The position numbers were made by a program, and so were the translations under genes. From Aphrophora alni (lineage: Eukaryota > Arthropoda > Insecta > Hemiptera > Aphrophoridae): a stretch of DNA of 64,000 bases. Shown here one piece after another: positions 33,351 to 47,199 of the stretch; within the stretch, counting starts at the first letter, position 1, and each line of letters starts with the position of its first letter. The notes under the pieces were generated by a model. It saw only the letters and a list, made by a program, of their open reading frames with translations, was not told where the DNA came from and ran no database searches. The DNA is taken from positions 17,777,349 to 17,841,348 of the forward strand of contig OY740771.1 in assembly GCA_963513935.1 (NCBI GenBank). Reading direction: 5' to 3'.

Positions 33351-35730
33351 AAGTGAATCCAGGTATCTTAGTGTCATTGTTATATTAAGATGTATGATAA
33401 TTTTTTTTTCTTTGTGCATATAGATATTATAGTAGACACTAAAGCGTGACTGGGATCTGGGAGACACATTTACGCTAGGAGCGATTTTTTCATGTCATAC
33501 GCTAGGCGAGTTATGTTATTCTTTTTAATTTTATGAAAAATTTATTGTTTAACAACATTTGCAGACAATCAATAAAAATAATTTATCTCTCAAAAGTAAC
33601 ATAATTCTTACTATCTAGAGTCAACACCATATCTTTTCAAGCCCAATTGGGTTTGATCCTGCAACGTCTTGCACATTAAAACCAACTTAATTCCTTTAGT
33701 TCTTTCGAAATTAGAAAGATTCTAATATTTTTAAGGATACGTTTTCGATAAATATTACCTTAGGCACAACAACTGTTCCAAATTTAGTTTCAAAGTGGTT
33801 TCAAACTCATTTACACGTTTTGCTCGAGATAAAAATTTGAGAAAGGTTCAGAAAAACTACGTAAACAGCGAAAAATGGTTTTATTCTTACAAAAAGTACC
33901 GTTTCCTCACATTATTTAAAGCTGATATTATCCAATACACAGAACTACAACAGTGAGATCGTTTGAAAGGGAATGAGTGATGTGTTATTGCCACCAAAAC
34001 TACGATTCTGTATGTAAACTGATATTCCCAAGTTTGGACGACTGAAAAAAAAGAGAGAAAAAAAACTAATTTTGGAAAGGAATATTTATATATTAATTAT
34101 TAGTATTAAAAGTAGAAATCTAAAATCAGTTTACATAAACGGATTTGATTAAAGATTTAATTGAAATGTCATAAAATAACAAAACGGAATTAAAGTTAGA
34201 TTTTAGAAAGTATTCTACAGAGATAGGAGTGAGAGACACAGAGAAAGTTAGACCTTGGAGTTTAAAGATAACATTCTTAAACTTAGTGGGAATAAAAAAT
34301 CTGTTTCTACAAACTAGATTCATTAAATTTAAAAAAATATGTTTGACTATTTCTATGTACTTACAGTATTTTGTCTTTCTCGAAAAAGGTACTAAGAGTT
34401 TTCGCCAGATCGTGTTTCTAAAGAATTTATCAAAAATTCATCTAATACTTGAAGTCGAATAGTGTCTGAAAAATGTTTATTAAATTTCCATACCACCCTA
34501 AACTTATTTCTCTTAAACATAATCATCATCATAATGATGTTATCATAAACATCTCCTCAACATAAAACGTATTTGGTAAAATTAAGGTTTTTTATGATGG
34601 CGGTTAAGATTCATTTTGGCCGTTTGCCAATAATAATTCCGGAACTGTATTATCATTGTACTTCCGATCTTTATCAACTGGTTTGAATTATTAATAATCC
34701 ATTTAAAATTCGATCAAAATCATTAGAGTTAATTTCGAGAAACCATAAATGTGTTTTTTTTATTGCAGCTATCTTTAAATTTATAGTTATCGTAAAAGGA
34801 AATAAGTTTCCCCACTTTTGGCCAGAATATGCCCAAATTTGTTTAAAATTAGTTAATGGGTTTGAGCTCTAAAACATATGACAAGACGAACGTAAAAGAA
34901 GGAGGGAAAAAAAGAAAAAAAACACTTTTTTTTAACTCAGAGAACTCAAAACTGATATATTCACAAAAAACTCTACGTAATATTTAGGCCAATAACATTA
35001 CGTGGTTGTGAAAAAGTAAAGAATAGAAAAACAATTGACGTTCTATCGTATCAGTTGGAATTGTTTTATATCATACTTTTTTTTTTTACTATATATTACC
35101 TTTGTCTATCAGCTAGTAATTTTTGTGTAACATGTAACTTTTAAATAATCTCAACATTTCTAGTAATCTTTTAAAATATTTGAGTGGAATAATTAAACGT
35201 GTAAATAACTTCAAAACAACTTTGAAAGTAATTTCAGCACAGCTGTTAGACCGAAGAGTTTTAATGAGTTAAACAATTTCCAAGTTTAGAAGGTTAGCTC
35301 TGCATTTTAAGTAATGAGTTTGCAACTTGATGGAACAGCATCCTTGCATCACTTAAACAAAGGTTACACTAAATTGTTGGTCCTGTTATGACAGTATTGC
35401 AAGTATTAAATTATAGGACTTTGAAAGAAACAACAGACGTTCTAAGTTTCGAATGAAATACACATGGCACGAGATATCGACATTGCCCTAATGTCTCTTA
35501 TAATATGTAGTATCTGGAAGAATGAGCATTGATTGCTAAAGGGGAAGGAATCCAAATGTTTGCTTCTTTTCATACACCTAGCTTAGGGAATGTAATATGA
35601 TGGGTCAAAAATCTATGTTAAAATCTGTATTTTGTCTAAAGTACGTTCAACGTCTTCATCCCAAACACGTGAGCCAATATTAATCTAATTGGTATGTTGG
35701 TATATATTCTTGTCTAAATGCAGATTTTGA
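33351..35730. other. Non-coding, nothing recognised
   Basis: Several isolated short open frames (for example 34229-34462) have no motif or splice support. No tandem repeat is seen. Confidence 0.4.
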
Positions 35731-35734
35731 TTTT

Positions 35735-36000
35735 AATTTGGGGGTAGTTTCTCAAAAGAAAAGAAACCCCACTAAATAACGATCGTTTCAAAATTTGTTT
35801 TAGATCTTTAGGGACCCAAATAAAACGTTTCTCTCAAAATTATTATCTGTAAAGTAGCTAAACATCAGCTCCACCGATTTGGTTCAAATTTTAGAGAAAT
35901 GTGAAGATTATTAAATTATGCCTTTCAGGAAAAGTTAGCAAAAAAAATTATGAATCTTGGGCTGCCGAAATTAAAACATTTATTAAAACAAACTCAGTGT
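35735..36000 (+). repeat. Dispersed repeat family D, decayed copy
   Basis: It has the family pattern 'accgatttggttcaaatttt', 'gagaaatgtgaag', 'attatgcc' and surrounding poly-A tracts. Better copies are inside the second inverted repeat (40020-40330 and 50140-50430). Confidence 0.4.
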
Positions 36001-38000
36001 ATGTGTTTATGGTACAAACGAAGCAAGTTTAGACACTAATAATATTTAAATACTTTTTCATCTTTTTGATTGTCAACTACTGAATTAACTTTTTTTATGA
36101 CGATTATTTTTCTTTCCTTGTATGGGCAAACCAGAATCTTTGTGTGATATTTTTGACACTTTTTGTTCGTATTTTATACCTCATAAATATTGATATTATA
36201 CGTACTCCTGACTGTTGGAATGTCAGATGTAGAAAGAACAAGAAGAAACCAGAGGATGAAAGTAAACTGGCGTAAATTTTAAAAAATTGAAACGTACCCC
36301 AATAGATGGTTATACGTTTGGAGGTCACCATAATCCGCATAAGTAAAATAACACCTCGGTTATGAATTACGTAATAAATAACTACTGAAACGAAGGCCAT
36401 TTTGAAACTGTAATACTATTGGTTTTTTAGTAACAATCATATTCAATTAATAGTACACAATAACTGACTTTACATAAGGTGTTAGTAGATCTAGGTGTTA
36501 CATTGTAGATCTAGTGAATTATTTATTTCTTTACATTGATAAGATAAAACAATATGTAATTGAAAGGACATACGTCGTCACTTGTAGTAAAGTCAATGTC
36601 ACTTCAACTGATCCATACGATTATTGACATTTCCGACCATGTTTTATATCATATTCAGCGAAATTAATAAATTTAACTACGATTTCTGACAATAGTATTA
36701 ATTAAAATTTCTTAGTACAATGAATTATTTTTCAATATTTATGTCTTAGTTTTGTGTTTTAAAACAATTTGTTTTTAGAAAAACTATAACGTCCATTAAT
36801 TGTTTCCATAATATGTTTTATTATGTAAAATTAGTTTTGTCTTAAAGTATTATTATGAGATTTACCGAAGGCAAGCCTATTGAATAAAGCTATCGAACTG
36901 CCTGAAACCAATTGTGCTGATAAGCTTGCTAATATAACTTATAAGAATATAATTCTTGCCGGCAAGAGTTAGTTGGCCAGAGAAGGTTGATTCCAGCCTT
37001 ACGGTAAGCAGCCATAAAGGAAGCAATTCGTTTCTGAGTAAACAATTGTGTACTAAAAATTAAGAAATATTCCTTTCATAGGATGTGTGAATAAAAATAA
37101 TTTAATTCTCCGTTCGCAAAAATTGGCATCAGCCCAAAATGGACCAAGGAAAACAATTTTGAAGAATTCAGTCCGACATCTTTCTATATAAACTAGTTAA
37201 AAAAAACATTTTATTTTGAACTGATTTTATTATTCAAAGGGAAAACAAAACAAATTAAATGATTACTGCTTTTTAAGACGATTTTTTTCTTCAAAAAATG
37301 GTTAATTCTAGAAAAAAATCTTATTTTGATTAGCTTCAAATACTGAATTAATACAAATAGTTTTAGAATCTTCACCTAGAGATTATAATTACTCTAGTTT
37401 TACTAGGTGAGTTTTAATTACAATATGAGTTTTACTTATCATAGCCAAAAGAAATCAATTATTATTTTAATCATTTCCATTCTAATAATAAGTAAAAAAA
37501 AAAAAAATTAAAAAAAAATCTTGTTTTCAAAGTTTGAAAAGTATAATTTTATGGTTATGATTACAACTTTTCTCCTAAAACTTCCACTTAAAAATTTACT
37601 CAATATGCATTAATATTGTTTGGGTTCAGTTTTTGTTTGGCTTTTTTATTTCAACAATATGACTTTTTTATTACAAAGATGACCTCTCGTTCAAGGTCTA
37701 CATAATATAAAATCCACCACAAATACGCTGTCCCGAGATATGATAAAAAAGCCATATACTAAATTTGACTATAATCGATCCATTTGTTAGCGCTGTAGAG
37801 GACTCCACAGATAACAGATTTACATTATTGTCATTATAAATCTTCGTAAGAATCAGAAGACCACAAAACGGATATTGTCACGAAGAGCTCGACAACTGTT
37901 TTTTGATCCATGTAACCATAATTAGCCTTCTGTAATACAGCACATCATGTGATTGTTTTCTCTATTAGGACACACTCAGGGTGTCATCTTTAGTGAGTAC
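36001..38000. other. Non-coding, nothing recognised
   Basis: The open frame 36104-36400 minus has a hydrophobic start and no family resemblance. Its 3' part is low-complexity. Homopolymer A runs stand at about 37494-37518. Confidence 0.4.
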
Positions 38001-38004
38001 AGCC

Positions 38005-38195
38005 GTGGAGTCTCTACCTGGGTCTACACCTTATCCCATAGGTTAAACCCCTCTTTTTCATCTTTCCTATCAGGTCTTTCTTGACCCTGATGATATTACA
38101 ACCTTTGAGAGTTGGAGGTGTTTACTTTGAATAATTTTCTTTCTTTTTTATATAAGGCGATGATGTTTTTTTTGCCTTCAAAGAACATTAAAAAA
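38005..38195 (+). repeat. Dispersed repeat family A
   Basis: Forward copy: 'ctgggtctacaccttat', 'catctttcctatcaggtc', 'gagagttggaggtgttt' and the 3' tail 'tatataaggcgatgatg'. Confidence 0.7.
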
Positions 38196-38389
38196 AAAAC
38201 AATCTTTAAGTAAGCAAATTTTGTTCTCAGAACCTTAATTTACACACTTCGAGAAGAAATTATCATAACTGCAGTTCTTCTTAATTTTCTATATTTGCAA
38301 CGACAAAATTATTTATCATACGTCATAATTGAGACATTGTTTAAGACATGTGATAGAAACATTTCCAAGTAACACAGTTTATATTTATC

Positions 38390-38640
38390 TCTAACCGTAG
38401 GAACCAGATAAATATATTCGAGTGTTCATTTGATTGATAACAAGGTTAATAACAGATTACAGATAGCTGTACTCAAAAGTTATGTAAGGCTATTTAAAAA
38501 CAGCGTTAATATTATTGTAGTTAACCTAGCCTGTTTAACTCTGGAAATTTACACCAAATTTGACAGAAATGGGAGCTGCAACTAAGTAGGGCAATTCTAC
38601 TTTACTGTGTTTTTTGGTGAGTGACAATTGTTTATCTGTT
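38390..38640 (+). repeat. Dispersed repeat family C
   Basis: Forward copy with 'attcgagtgttcatttgat', 'gacagaaatgggagct' and 'tttttggtgagtga'. Compare 33060-33350. Confidence 0.6.
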
Positions 38641-38910
38641 GTTTTATTATAACATTAAAATATTAAAACAGTCAATATATTCCAATATTGGTGCATATAA
38701 AAAAATATTGAGTTTGATTTTTGTAGAACAAAAACTTGAACACAAGATCTCACAAAAATTACGTTAATTTAACTAAACGCGTTTCAACAACAAAGTCGTC
38801 ATCCTTAGTTATACATGAGCTACAATAACAAAACTATGCTCATGTATCACTGAGGATGGCGTCTTTGTCGTTGAAAAGCGTTTAATATATTTCTATTTAA
38901 TAGAACCAAT

Positions 38911-40455
38911 CCCATTCCTTTAAGATGACAAATAGCGAAGGTATTATCAAAGATGTTATATACAACGCTGACCTCCAAAGAGATTGTAATATTTGTGTTG
39001 TCAATAAATCCAGCAGGGTTCAGTCACCGATATGAGGGTAGTTGCACATATATACATCTTCGAAGCTGAGAGATAGACGCAAACTACGTAAGTGAAAATG
39101 TTTAATAAAACACATCTCTGTTGATCTAGGGTGTCAAGAAATTAGCTACTCAGTTACGAGGTTCAGAAAACCTCTGTAACAACAGCTGTTTTAAAGAATC
39201 TTACTGCCTAGATAAGATCAATTGATTTAACTTTTTTTTACACGGTTAAAGAAATCAACTTTTGGGCATTACATTTAGAGGATCTGCTTGTATTACGTTG
39301 TATACTAGGACTGGGTAAGTACCATGATGACACTCATTAACCTCCAATCGGAATATTGTTTGAGATATAAATCTTCGCAGTTTCATTGAAGTTGCAATGA
39401 ATTAAGTAATATTGAGTAATATCGACAGAAACAGACAGCGTACAAGAAACAAAATGTTCCACTCAAAGCACATTAACTCGCATATTTCAGTAAAACACTG
39501 AACGTCCATTCTTCAAGCATCTTTCTTATATTACCGTATTAAAGTAAAAGACTGTGAGACTTAAATGCAATTAATTGTGAGCTTTGCCATTGCAGAATAG
39601 AAGTTGTATTCCAAACCATTAACTACTGTTTGTTATTCAATATGTAAATCCTAATGGAAATGTTTTCGCACTTTTGAAATTTATTTAAAACACTGAATAT
39701 CAAGTATATTATTTATAAGCCATATTATGTTCTACAGTTCCTTCATAACGTTGACATTTTCCCGAAATAAATTTTAAATAAGGATTGCGTATTTAAATCC
39801 GTATCGAAAGATCATTTTCGCCAATTTGCAATAAAATGATATAGATGTAACTTATATTAAATAATAAAGCTATTGGTCAGTATTATAATTTTACTCCGTG
39901 TAATTAATATTTTAGCAATCTAATAATTATAAACTCCCACAGCTCTTTAAAATTTTGTTTAAGATATATAAATGTACCTAATTGTTTACCAGATATAATT
40001 TTGAATAGTATAACTTTCTACATGCAATTTCGCACAAAGTTTTGCGTCATTAATCTTCATATTTTAATAAAATTTAATCGGAATCTGTAGAGCCGATTTT
40101 GAGAAAGTACATAATTTATAAAGCTTCAGAATCGACGTTGGAAGTATTACCGTAATTTTCGACAAGATGGGAACCTATTCATTTCTTCAGGACTACATTG
40201 TTTAAAACGTAACTTAAATGTTTAGACACCAATTTTAGAAAATTGAAATTTATTATTTTTGTCTTATGGCAGCTACCCCCAAATTATTAGCTAAAATATA
40301 TCTCGAGATATGGCTAAAAAATATCCACAAACAAAAGTTTTATTTAATTTGAACCTCACGTTTGTGCTGTGGATCTATGCACATTAGGAGGTGTAGAAAA
40401 GAAGATTGCCATCTCAAGAGTCTTTAGGGACTACGCGCAAATTTCGAGGTTTCTT
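38911..40455 (+). repeat. Second inverted repeat, left arm
   Basis: Its reverse complement is 50018-51601. The outer edge is at 'aatagaaccaatcccat', the inner edge at 'tttcgaggtttct'. The match is followed through 'ccagcagggtt', 'cgcaaactacgtaag', 'ggtaagtaccatgatgacac', 'gtcgatattactcaata' (reverse) and 'tggcagctaccccc'. It contains pieces of dispersed families B and D, so it may be one long mobile element present twice rather than a segmental duplication. Confidence 0.88.
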
Positions 40456-40685
40456 GCTGTATCTATACATATTTTCATGTAACCTCGGGTTGAATCCTTC
40501 TCTTCCGTCAGGTATGTCTTGACCGACCCTTATTCTCTTCCGACACTGGCGCTATTAATATATTCAAGTATTCATGGACTAGGTGTCTTTAATTTATTTT
40601 ATGTTATTTACGTATTTTTTTATAGGACGATTATGATTGATAGTTTTTTGCCTTTAAATAACAAGGAAACGGTAGAGCAACTCTC
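40456..40685 (+). repeat. Dispersed repeat family A
   Basis: Forward copy: 'ctatacatattttcatgtaa', 'ctcttccgtcaggtatgtct', 'atattcaagtattcatgg' and the tail 'taggacgattatgattg' with 'ttgcctttaaataacaagg'. It starts where the inverted-repeat arm ends. Confidence 0.7.
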
Positions 40686-41535
40686 CATGAAAATCATTGT
40701 CAAAAGAAGGTACATAAATGTCCACTTGATGAGTGTTGGACAACAATGTATCTTCATCTAATGAAGATTTACATTGACATTTATTACTAATGTTAAAATT
40801 AAATACTAACGTGCACAATACATAAAACATAAAACACAAAACAATATTTCACTATTGTAGGTAATGAATTCTGAAATAACAACTATCACTTGCTACAATC
40901 CCTGCCTATTTGATGGTAATCATCTACAGAACTGCACATAATATATTTTTTAGCAGTTTAATATAAACAAAAGTTAAATCTCTTTCCTTAAAACAATTTT
41001 CATAAAAATACATGGAGTTATGCTTTCTATAAACTTCTTATTGTTGATATTTAAATCCTGATAGCATAATTTGCAATTAATACGGGTTTCTCTTTGAAGT
41101 AGAACCCAAGCGGTTGCACATTTCAGTGACACCCATCATATATGAAAACAGTTGGTATAGTTAGTTTACGATTTTGAAAACACTTAAATATAACTTTAGT
41201 TATAAACGGCCTTTCAAATTCACACAATTACGTGTTTCATTAAAATCCGTGCTCAGTAGATTAGTACTAAACGTCTGAGCTACTGCAGAACATTAAACTA
41301 TCTTTTGTTTTACATTACATATAATATTAATAATTATATATAATTAAGGAAATTAATAGTTAACAAAAGCATAGCGAACTCATGATTTACAAATTTATGT
41401 TATAAATAAACCTAAATAATGAAACATTAGAAAACGACTGCTTAAAATCCGACTTGGAAGAGTTAAAATACATAGGTAGGGCTGATGAGCACTATATAAA
41501 CGTTTTATAAAAACATCTTTTCTCCTAGTTTATGA
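40686..41535. other. Non-coding, nothing recognised
   Basis: AT-rich with no gene, array or named element. The open frame 40519-40761 runs through the family A copy and is an artefact. Confidence 0.4.
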
Positions 41536-41539
41536 AGGG

Positions 41540-41770
41540 CGAAGAAAATTATATAAAAAAAGAAGAGAATATAATAAAATGAAGACCCTCAACCCCGAAT
41601 ACTGTAATAGCTTCAAGGTCGGAAGAGAACAAAAGTTGGTTAACATGATAGAAAAGATGAAATATTGAGATCTTGCGTAAAACAACATAAAATAGATTTA
41701 GATCCATCGGGATTGTCAGACACCTAGTCACTATAGTAAACCCACGGGTGAATATTCGTACTTTCTAAGC
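41540..41770 (-). repeat. Dispersed repeat family A
   Basis: Reverse copy with 'gttaacatgatagaaaagatg', 'agacacctagtcactatag' and a long 5' purine-rich part. Confidence 0.6.
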
Positions 41771-41939
41771 AACACTTACCACAAAATGACAGGCTGGCAG
41801 CTGCCAGTCAATGAGTGATTAAAAATTAACGCAGTCAAAAACAATTATTTATATAAGTGGGATTTGAACTTGCATAGTCTGTGCGACAAACGTGTCTTCA
41901 GCGAAAAAAGTATTTGATTAAAATTTAGCTTTTAATAAT

Positions 41940-42130
41940 AACGGCCAAATGTGTGGCTTTGCACACGGGTTTGGCTTATTAATCTTCACATTTCACAATA
42001 TTTTAAAGGAAATATCTAAAACCGATTTTGAGAAATTACGTCTTTTAAAAGAGCTTCACTCTTGATTAAATCACTAATCTACGTTTTTGGAGTGATGGTG
42101 ACAAATACGTATTATTTAGATTCTTAGAGG
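41940..42130 (+). repeat. Dispersed repeat family D
   Basis: It contains 'gtggctttgcacacgggtt', 'ttaatcttcacatttcaca', 'accgattttgagaaattac' and 'gagcttcac', in the same order as 40020-40150. Confidence 0.55.
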
Positions 42131-42339
42131 TTACAATTGAACAAAATGTCATCAAATCAAAGGCCCACTCACAATATTACTTGTTGCTCAACTCTGAAAT
42201 CCATTTTACGAATACAAAGGACAATAAAATTGTACTTTAAAGAATTAGATTATAAGTTTTTGTTTTAATGTAATATGGTTTTTTATTTGAATTGAACCTG
42301 CATGTGTAAAATGCATAAAATTTTAGAAGTATAAAAGTT

Positions 42340-42520
42340 TTTTATGTTGCCGTCATTTTTTCCCTCTATAAACACCAGTCTGTTGAGATTTTAACATAAC
42401 TTTTTTGGTGACTTTTTTATAAATATTGTAATGTTTCAAAAGAATCAATTTAAAAATTAATAGAAAATCAAAATCGCCTATTTCTTCGTGGGACACATGG
42501 TATGTGTCAAGAGTAACAAC
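42340..42520 (-). repeat. Solo arm of foldback element family E
   Basis: It shares 'gtttcaaaagaatc', 'aattaatagaaaatca' and 'cttcgtgggacacatgg' with the right arm of the foldback element at 48780-49615. Confidence 0.55.
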
Positions 42521-44910
42521 TTCTAGTATTTTAAAAATTGAAAAATAAACATAAATACAACTAAACAATTTCCTTTTGTTCTGTTTTACATTTGACTAAT
42601 ATACCCAACAATGTTGACTATTCTGAAGTTTTGAATTTACAAAGTATATATTTATTTTTCAAGTTTGCTAGTATTTATAAAGTTAACAAATATAATTATT
42701 TCGTCTATCATGGCTATTATGTAATAGAGTGAGTTTTCTATTTGGAGTCTCAACGATATTTACAACTACATACTAACTATCAAAGCAACGATATATCAAA
42801 CGTAATAGAATTAAGATTTTTTTTAGGTATTTCATAACTACTGAAAAATTTTATATCTCTTTACACATTCATTTTCGATTATTAAAAGTAAATGTACGAT
42901 ACTTTTTAACTGTAACATTGCTAAAAGAAAATTCAAAGTCCTACAAATCAAGATTTTCTGATCAAAATTTGTGTAATTGAAGGAGTTGTTGTAGGTTTCG
43001 TATTGTAATATTTTAGAAGGTGAGAAGGAAAAATCTGCATTACAAATTTACTTCAATGTGTTTGAAGGAGGAACGTCGAATGCAAATAACACTCTGATCA
43101 GCTACTTTGCGTTTTCAGAAATTCAAATGTTTTATTCAGTTTTTTAAAGTGTTGTAATGTTTTTTTTTAAACAAAAAAGTATTATCTGTTTCAATTGAAA
43201 ATATATTGATATAAATTTTACATTATTTCCTAGCGCTGCTGCGTTATATAACACAAATATATATCTTAAAATATTATAAATATAAAAGTACACGAAGTTA
43301 ATAGGGACAGTTATGTCCGCTTATCTTTTATAACAAAATACACGGGGAAGAGACTCAGTAATAAATTAATTGATTTTTGATTTTCCATTCCAATTATTTT
43401 TGGGAAAATGGGGACAAAAATTTTTTTTTTATTATTATTTTATTTTTGTGAATAAATGTTTGAGGAAGTAGTGAAATTTGTTTGCACTATTTATTTTACT
43501 TTTTGACATGAAAAAAATAATAAATTATAAAAATTTATATTGTATTTACAAGATACATATTATTTTTGAGTAGAAAAAAGTTATGTTTTAGAATTAATTG
43601 TTTGTGCGGTTACTTGGAATCCAAAATAATTGTTAACTTTTATAATATTTAGTATGTTGGCATATTTTTTGCATAACTCTAGACTTTTATTATATCTTAT
43701 TAAACACCGGTTGCTGATATTATGAAAAAAAAATAAAATTTTCTGGTCGTCACGTTCCCAAAAATTTCACGAATTTTCGATTTTTAAAACCGCAAAACAT
43801 CTCATTTAAGAAAACCTTATGAAAACTTCTAAAATCGTTTCTGATGTACTGAAACTAAAGTAAAATGAAATTACGTGCCCAGAATAATTGGTCAAAATTA
43901 TTCACTCACCTATAAGCCTAACTGAAATAGAAAACGTTAGGGTACATATCGGGAAACATTATTTTCTTTTAGAATTTGGTTTTGTAGATGTGTGTTTCAG
44001 AAAATTAGTAATATTTGTTTTACATTTATAACTTTCAAAAAAAGAATCCTCAAAATTTATTGAATCCTAGAAAAAAATGTATTATAAAAAGTCCATGAGT
44101 TGTCTATATAACTCATAAAACCTGAGTTTGTTCATAGTGTTTTAGCTTCAAACAAAACACTAATAAGCTGGTAATAGGCATTGTTGATATTTCTAGCTTT
44201 TTAAATATTCTCGGGTCAACACTTAATAACAAGAATTGATTTAAAACTAAATATTGAGTAACACCCATCATTATTTTGTTAATCTCTGTTAAAGACAATT
44301 TTCAAAAAGAATTCTGGTTTTATTATTTTGTTATACTTATAAAACAAATATTTTGTTTAAAAATATGAACTAAATTGAAGTTATATGACACTAAACTTCG
44401 TATAAAGAAATGATTTTACATTCAAGTAAAACAATTGAGAAAGTTAAGTGGCTGTGCATTTAATAAAATATGAAACGTTTAGAAGATTTTCCCTATCTTA
44501 CTATAGATTGAGTACTTCAGGTTTAAGTGTAAAAAAATCGACTTAAATAAAAAATCTCAAGTACTGTTTACTACGGCGTTATTTTTGGTCACAGACAATA
44601 TGACTTAAGAATTGTATAACACTCATAATATCCACTTGTTGATAACAATAATTCGTGGAAGTCGGTTATCTATGATGGGCATCATTTCAAAAAGTGCCAC
44701 TCGTATAAATGTTGTGAACTTTAAACTTGACATTACAAAATATAATTTTAATTAAAATTTAGGATTATCGAAATTTCCAGTGATTTATCAAAACAAAATT
44801 GCTTTTAATGACCATATCTAGTGAAATTAAGAACAGCTCTAGCTCTGAAACAAATTAATGGGTGTCATCACAGTACTTACCCATACCCATCATAAATTGT
44901 AATACAAGTA
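42521..44910. other. Very AT-rich, nothing recognised
   Basis: A small family C-like piece lies near 43895-43950. Otherwise it holds homopolymer-rich non-coding sequence up to the satellite. Confidence 0.4.
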
Positions 44911-44914
44911 GAAA

Positions 44915-46330
44915 CGATAAATGTATGCTCAAACCTCTTGAACATTCAGAAACCATAAATGTATGCCCAAACTTCTTGAACATTCAGAAAACATAAATGT
45001 ATGACCAAACCTCTTGAATATTAAGGAACCATAAATGTATTCCCAAACCTCTTGTATATTCAGAAACCATAAATGTATGCCCAAACTTTTTGAACATTCA
45101 GAAACCATAAATCTATGCCCAAACTTCTTGAACATTCAGAAACCATAAATGTATGCCCAATCCTCTTGAACATTCAGAAACCATAAATGTATGCCCAATC
45201 CTCTTGAACATTCAGAAACCATAAATCTATGCCCAAACTTCTTGAACATTCAGAAACCATAAATGTATGCCCAATCCTCTTGAACATTCAGAAACCATAA
45301 ATGTATGCCCAAACTTCTTGAACATTCAGAAACCATAAATGTATGCCCAAACCCCTTGAACATTTAGAAACCATAAATGTATGCCAAAACCTCTTGAACA
45401 TTAAGAAACCATAAATGTATGCCCAATCCTCTTGAACATTCAGAAAAGATAAATGTATGCCCAAACTTCTTGAACATTCAGAAACCATAAATGTATGCCC
45501 AAACTTCTTGAACATTCAGAAACCATAAATGTATTCCCAAACCTCTTGAACATTCAGAAACGATAAATGTATGCCCAATCCTCTTGAACATTCAGAAACC
45601 ATAAATGTATACTCAAACCTCAGGAACATTCAGAAACCATAAATGTATGCCAAAACCACTATAACATTCAGAAACCATAAATGTATGCCCAATCCTCTTG
45701 AACATTCAGAAACCATGTATGCTCAAACCTCAGGAACATTCTAAACCATAAATGTATGCCCAAACTTCTTGAACATTCAGAAACCATAAATGTATTCCCA
45801 AACCTCTTGAACATTCAGAAACGATAAATGTATGCCCAATCCTCTTGAACATTCAGAAACCATAAATGTATACTCAAACCTCAGGAACATTCAGAAACCA
45901 TAAATGTATGCCAAAACCACTATAACATTCAGAAACCATAAATGTATGCCCAATCCTCTTGAACATTCAGAAACCATGTATGCTCAAACCTCAGGAACAT
46001 TCTAAACCATAAATGTATGCCCAAACTTCTTGAACATTCAGAAACCATAAATGTATTCCCAAACCTCTTGAACATTCAGAAACGATAAATGTATGCCCAA
46101 TCCTCTTGAACATTCAGAAACCATAAATGTATACTCAAACCTCAGGAACATTCAGAAACCATAAATGTATGCCAAAACCACTATAACATTCAGAAACCAT
46201 AAATGTATGCCCAATCCTCTTGAACATTCAGAAACCATGTATGCTCAAACCTCAGGAACATTCTAAACCATAAATGTATGCCCAAACCTCTTGAATATTC
46301 AGATACCATAAATGTACGCCCTTTTGAACA
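44915..46330. repeat. 38-bp satellite array (about 37 units)
   Basis: Tandem units with the pattern 'cataaatgtatgcccaaac' + 'ctcttgaacattcagaaac', 38 bases, repeat from about 44915 to 46330. Units vary at a few positions (cc/tt after 'caaa', 'aatcc', 'attccc'). In the second half, seven units form a 261-base higher-order repeat whose copies start at 45485, 45746 and 46007, with the next restart at 46268. Minus open frames across it arise only because the unit lacks stops in those frames. Confidence 0.97.
45485..46267. repeat. 261-bp higher-order repeat, three copies
   Basis: Each copy contains the same series of variant units: 'cttcttgaac', 'attcccaaacc', 'cgataaatg', 'atactcaaacctcagg', 'ccaaaaccactataac' and a shortened unit 'ccatgtatgctc'. 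Start-to-start spacing is 261 bases each time. The copies look nearly identical, so they arose by recent unequal exchange of whole blocks. Confidence 0.93.
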
Positions 46331-47195
46331 TTTCGGACATGTTAAATTGTACTGCTAAATCAAGGTGTCTTACCGATTAGAGTAATTTGGTTTAAACAGT
46401 TGTTTACACTGGTTATCCGAACTTTAAAACTTGTGACATAAACTACGTTTTTGATGTCGGTTACATTTTGACATCTACAAATCGTGGATGTGTACCTATT
46501 AAGAAGTCTCTACTCGCTTCGCTCGTATCGGTGACGCGACACTTCTGAATCTCGTAACGTTTCCAATAGTCTACCTCATTTTCTTGGGAAGATAGAGTTT
46601 GAAATTACTTTTTTTAAACAAATTCACTATTTGTCGTCGTCGTAGTAGCATACGTGCAGAATTAAATTCTGTAAATTTGTATCTAATTAAATGGGTTATA
46701 ATTAAAATTATCACTGAGTTTTCGACATTTTCAATTGTGAATTTCGTTAGTATACCACATTTCATATTCCTCTCTTAATTTTTGTGGCGGTTATTGTGCT
46801 TACGTTGTCGAATATCATGTTTTCAGTTTCGAGAGACAATAAAACGTAAAGATCAATCAAAAAGGACGGAATGTTTTAAATTATCAAAATTCCACAAAAA
46901 ATCGTAAGTAAACAAACACAAAATCCAGCCTTAAATTGTTCTCATGGCAGTTTATTTGTCTATCCATTCCTAAAACAGTAATAAAAAGACATTTTTTTAA
47001 GTGTTATAAAATTTAATTCTCAATGTTTAAAAATCAGATAGACTTTATTACAATATTATCTACGGACCGAGAGAAAATCACCATGAAAGCATCAGAAAAA
47101 TGTAAGTCAATAACCTTAGCTCACAAAGGCTGATATCTGGCGTCTTATGACTTTATGATGAGGTTTAACACAGCAACAACCTCTCATGTGAACTT
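46331..47195. other. Family B-like repeat and non-coding sequence
   Basis: 46490-46620 resembles family B ('ctactcgcttcgctcgtatc', 'ggtgacgcgac', 'aatctcgtaacg'). The rest shows nothing recognisable. Confidence 0.4.
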
Positions 47196-47199
47196 ATCT

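Noticed and set aside
36104..36400. 98-residue minus open frame with hydrophobic segments
   Set aside because: There is no family resemblance, no splice or poly(A) context, and base composition is like its non-coding surroundings.
44929..45515. Open frames reading repeated 'MFKKFGHTFMVSECS' on minus, as if a repeat protein gene
   Set aside because: They are translations of the 38-bp satellite. The unit length is not a multiple of three and all that is needed is a unit without stops in that strand.
44915..46330. CRISPR-like array of 38-base repeats
   Set aside because: Units are head to tail with no unique spacers, and the genome is clearly eukaryotic.
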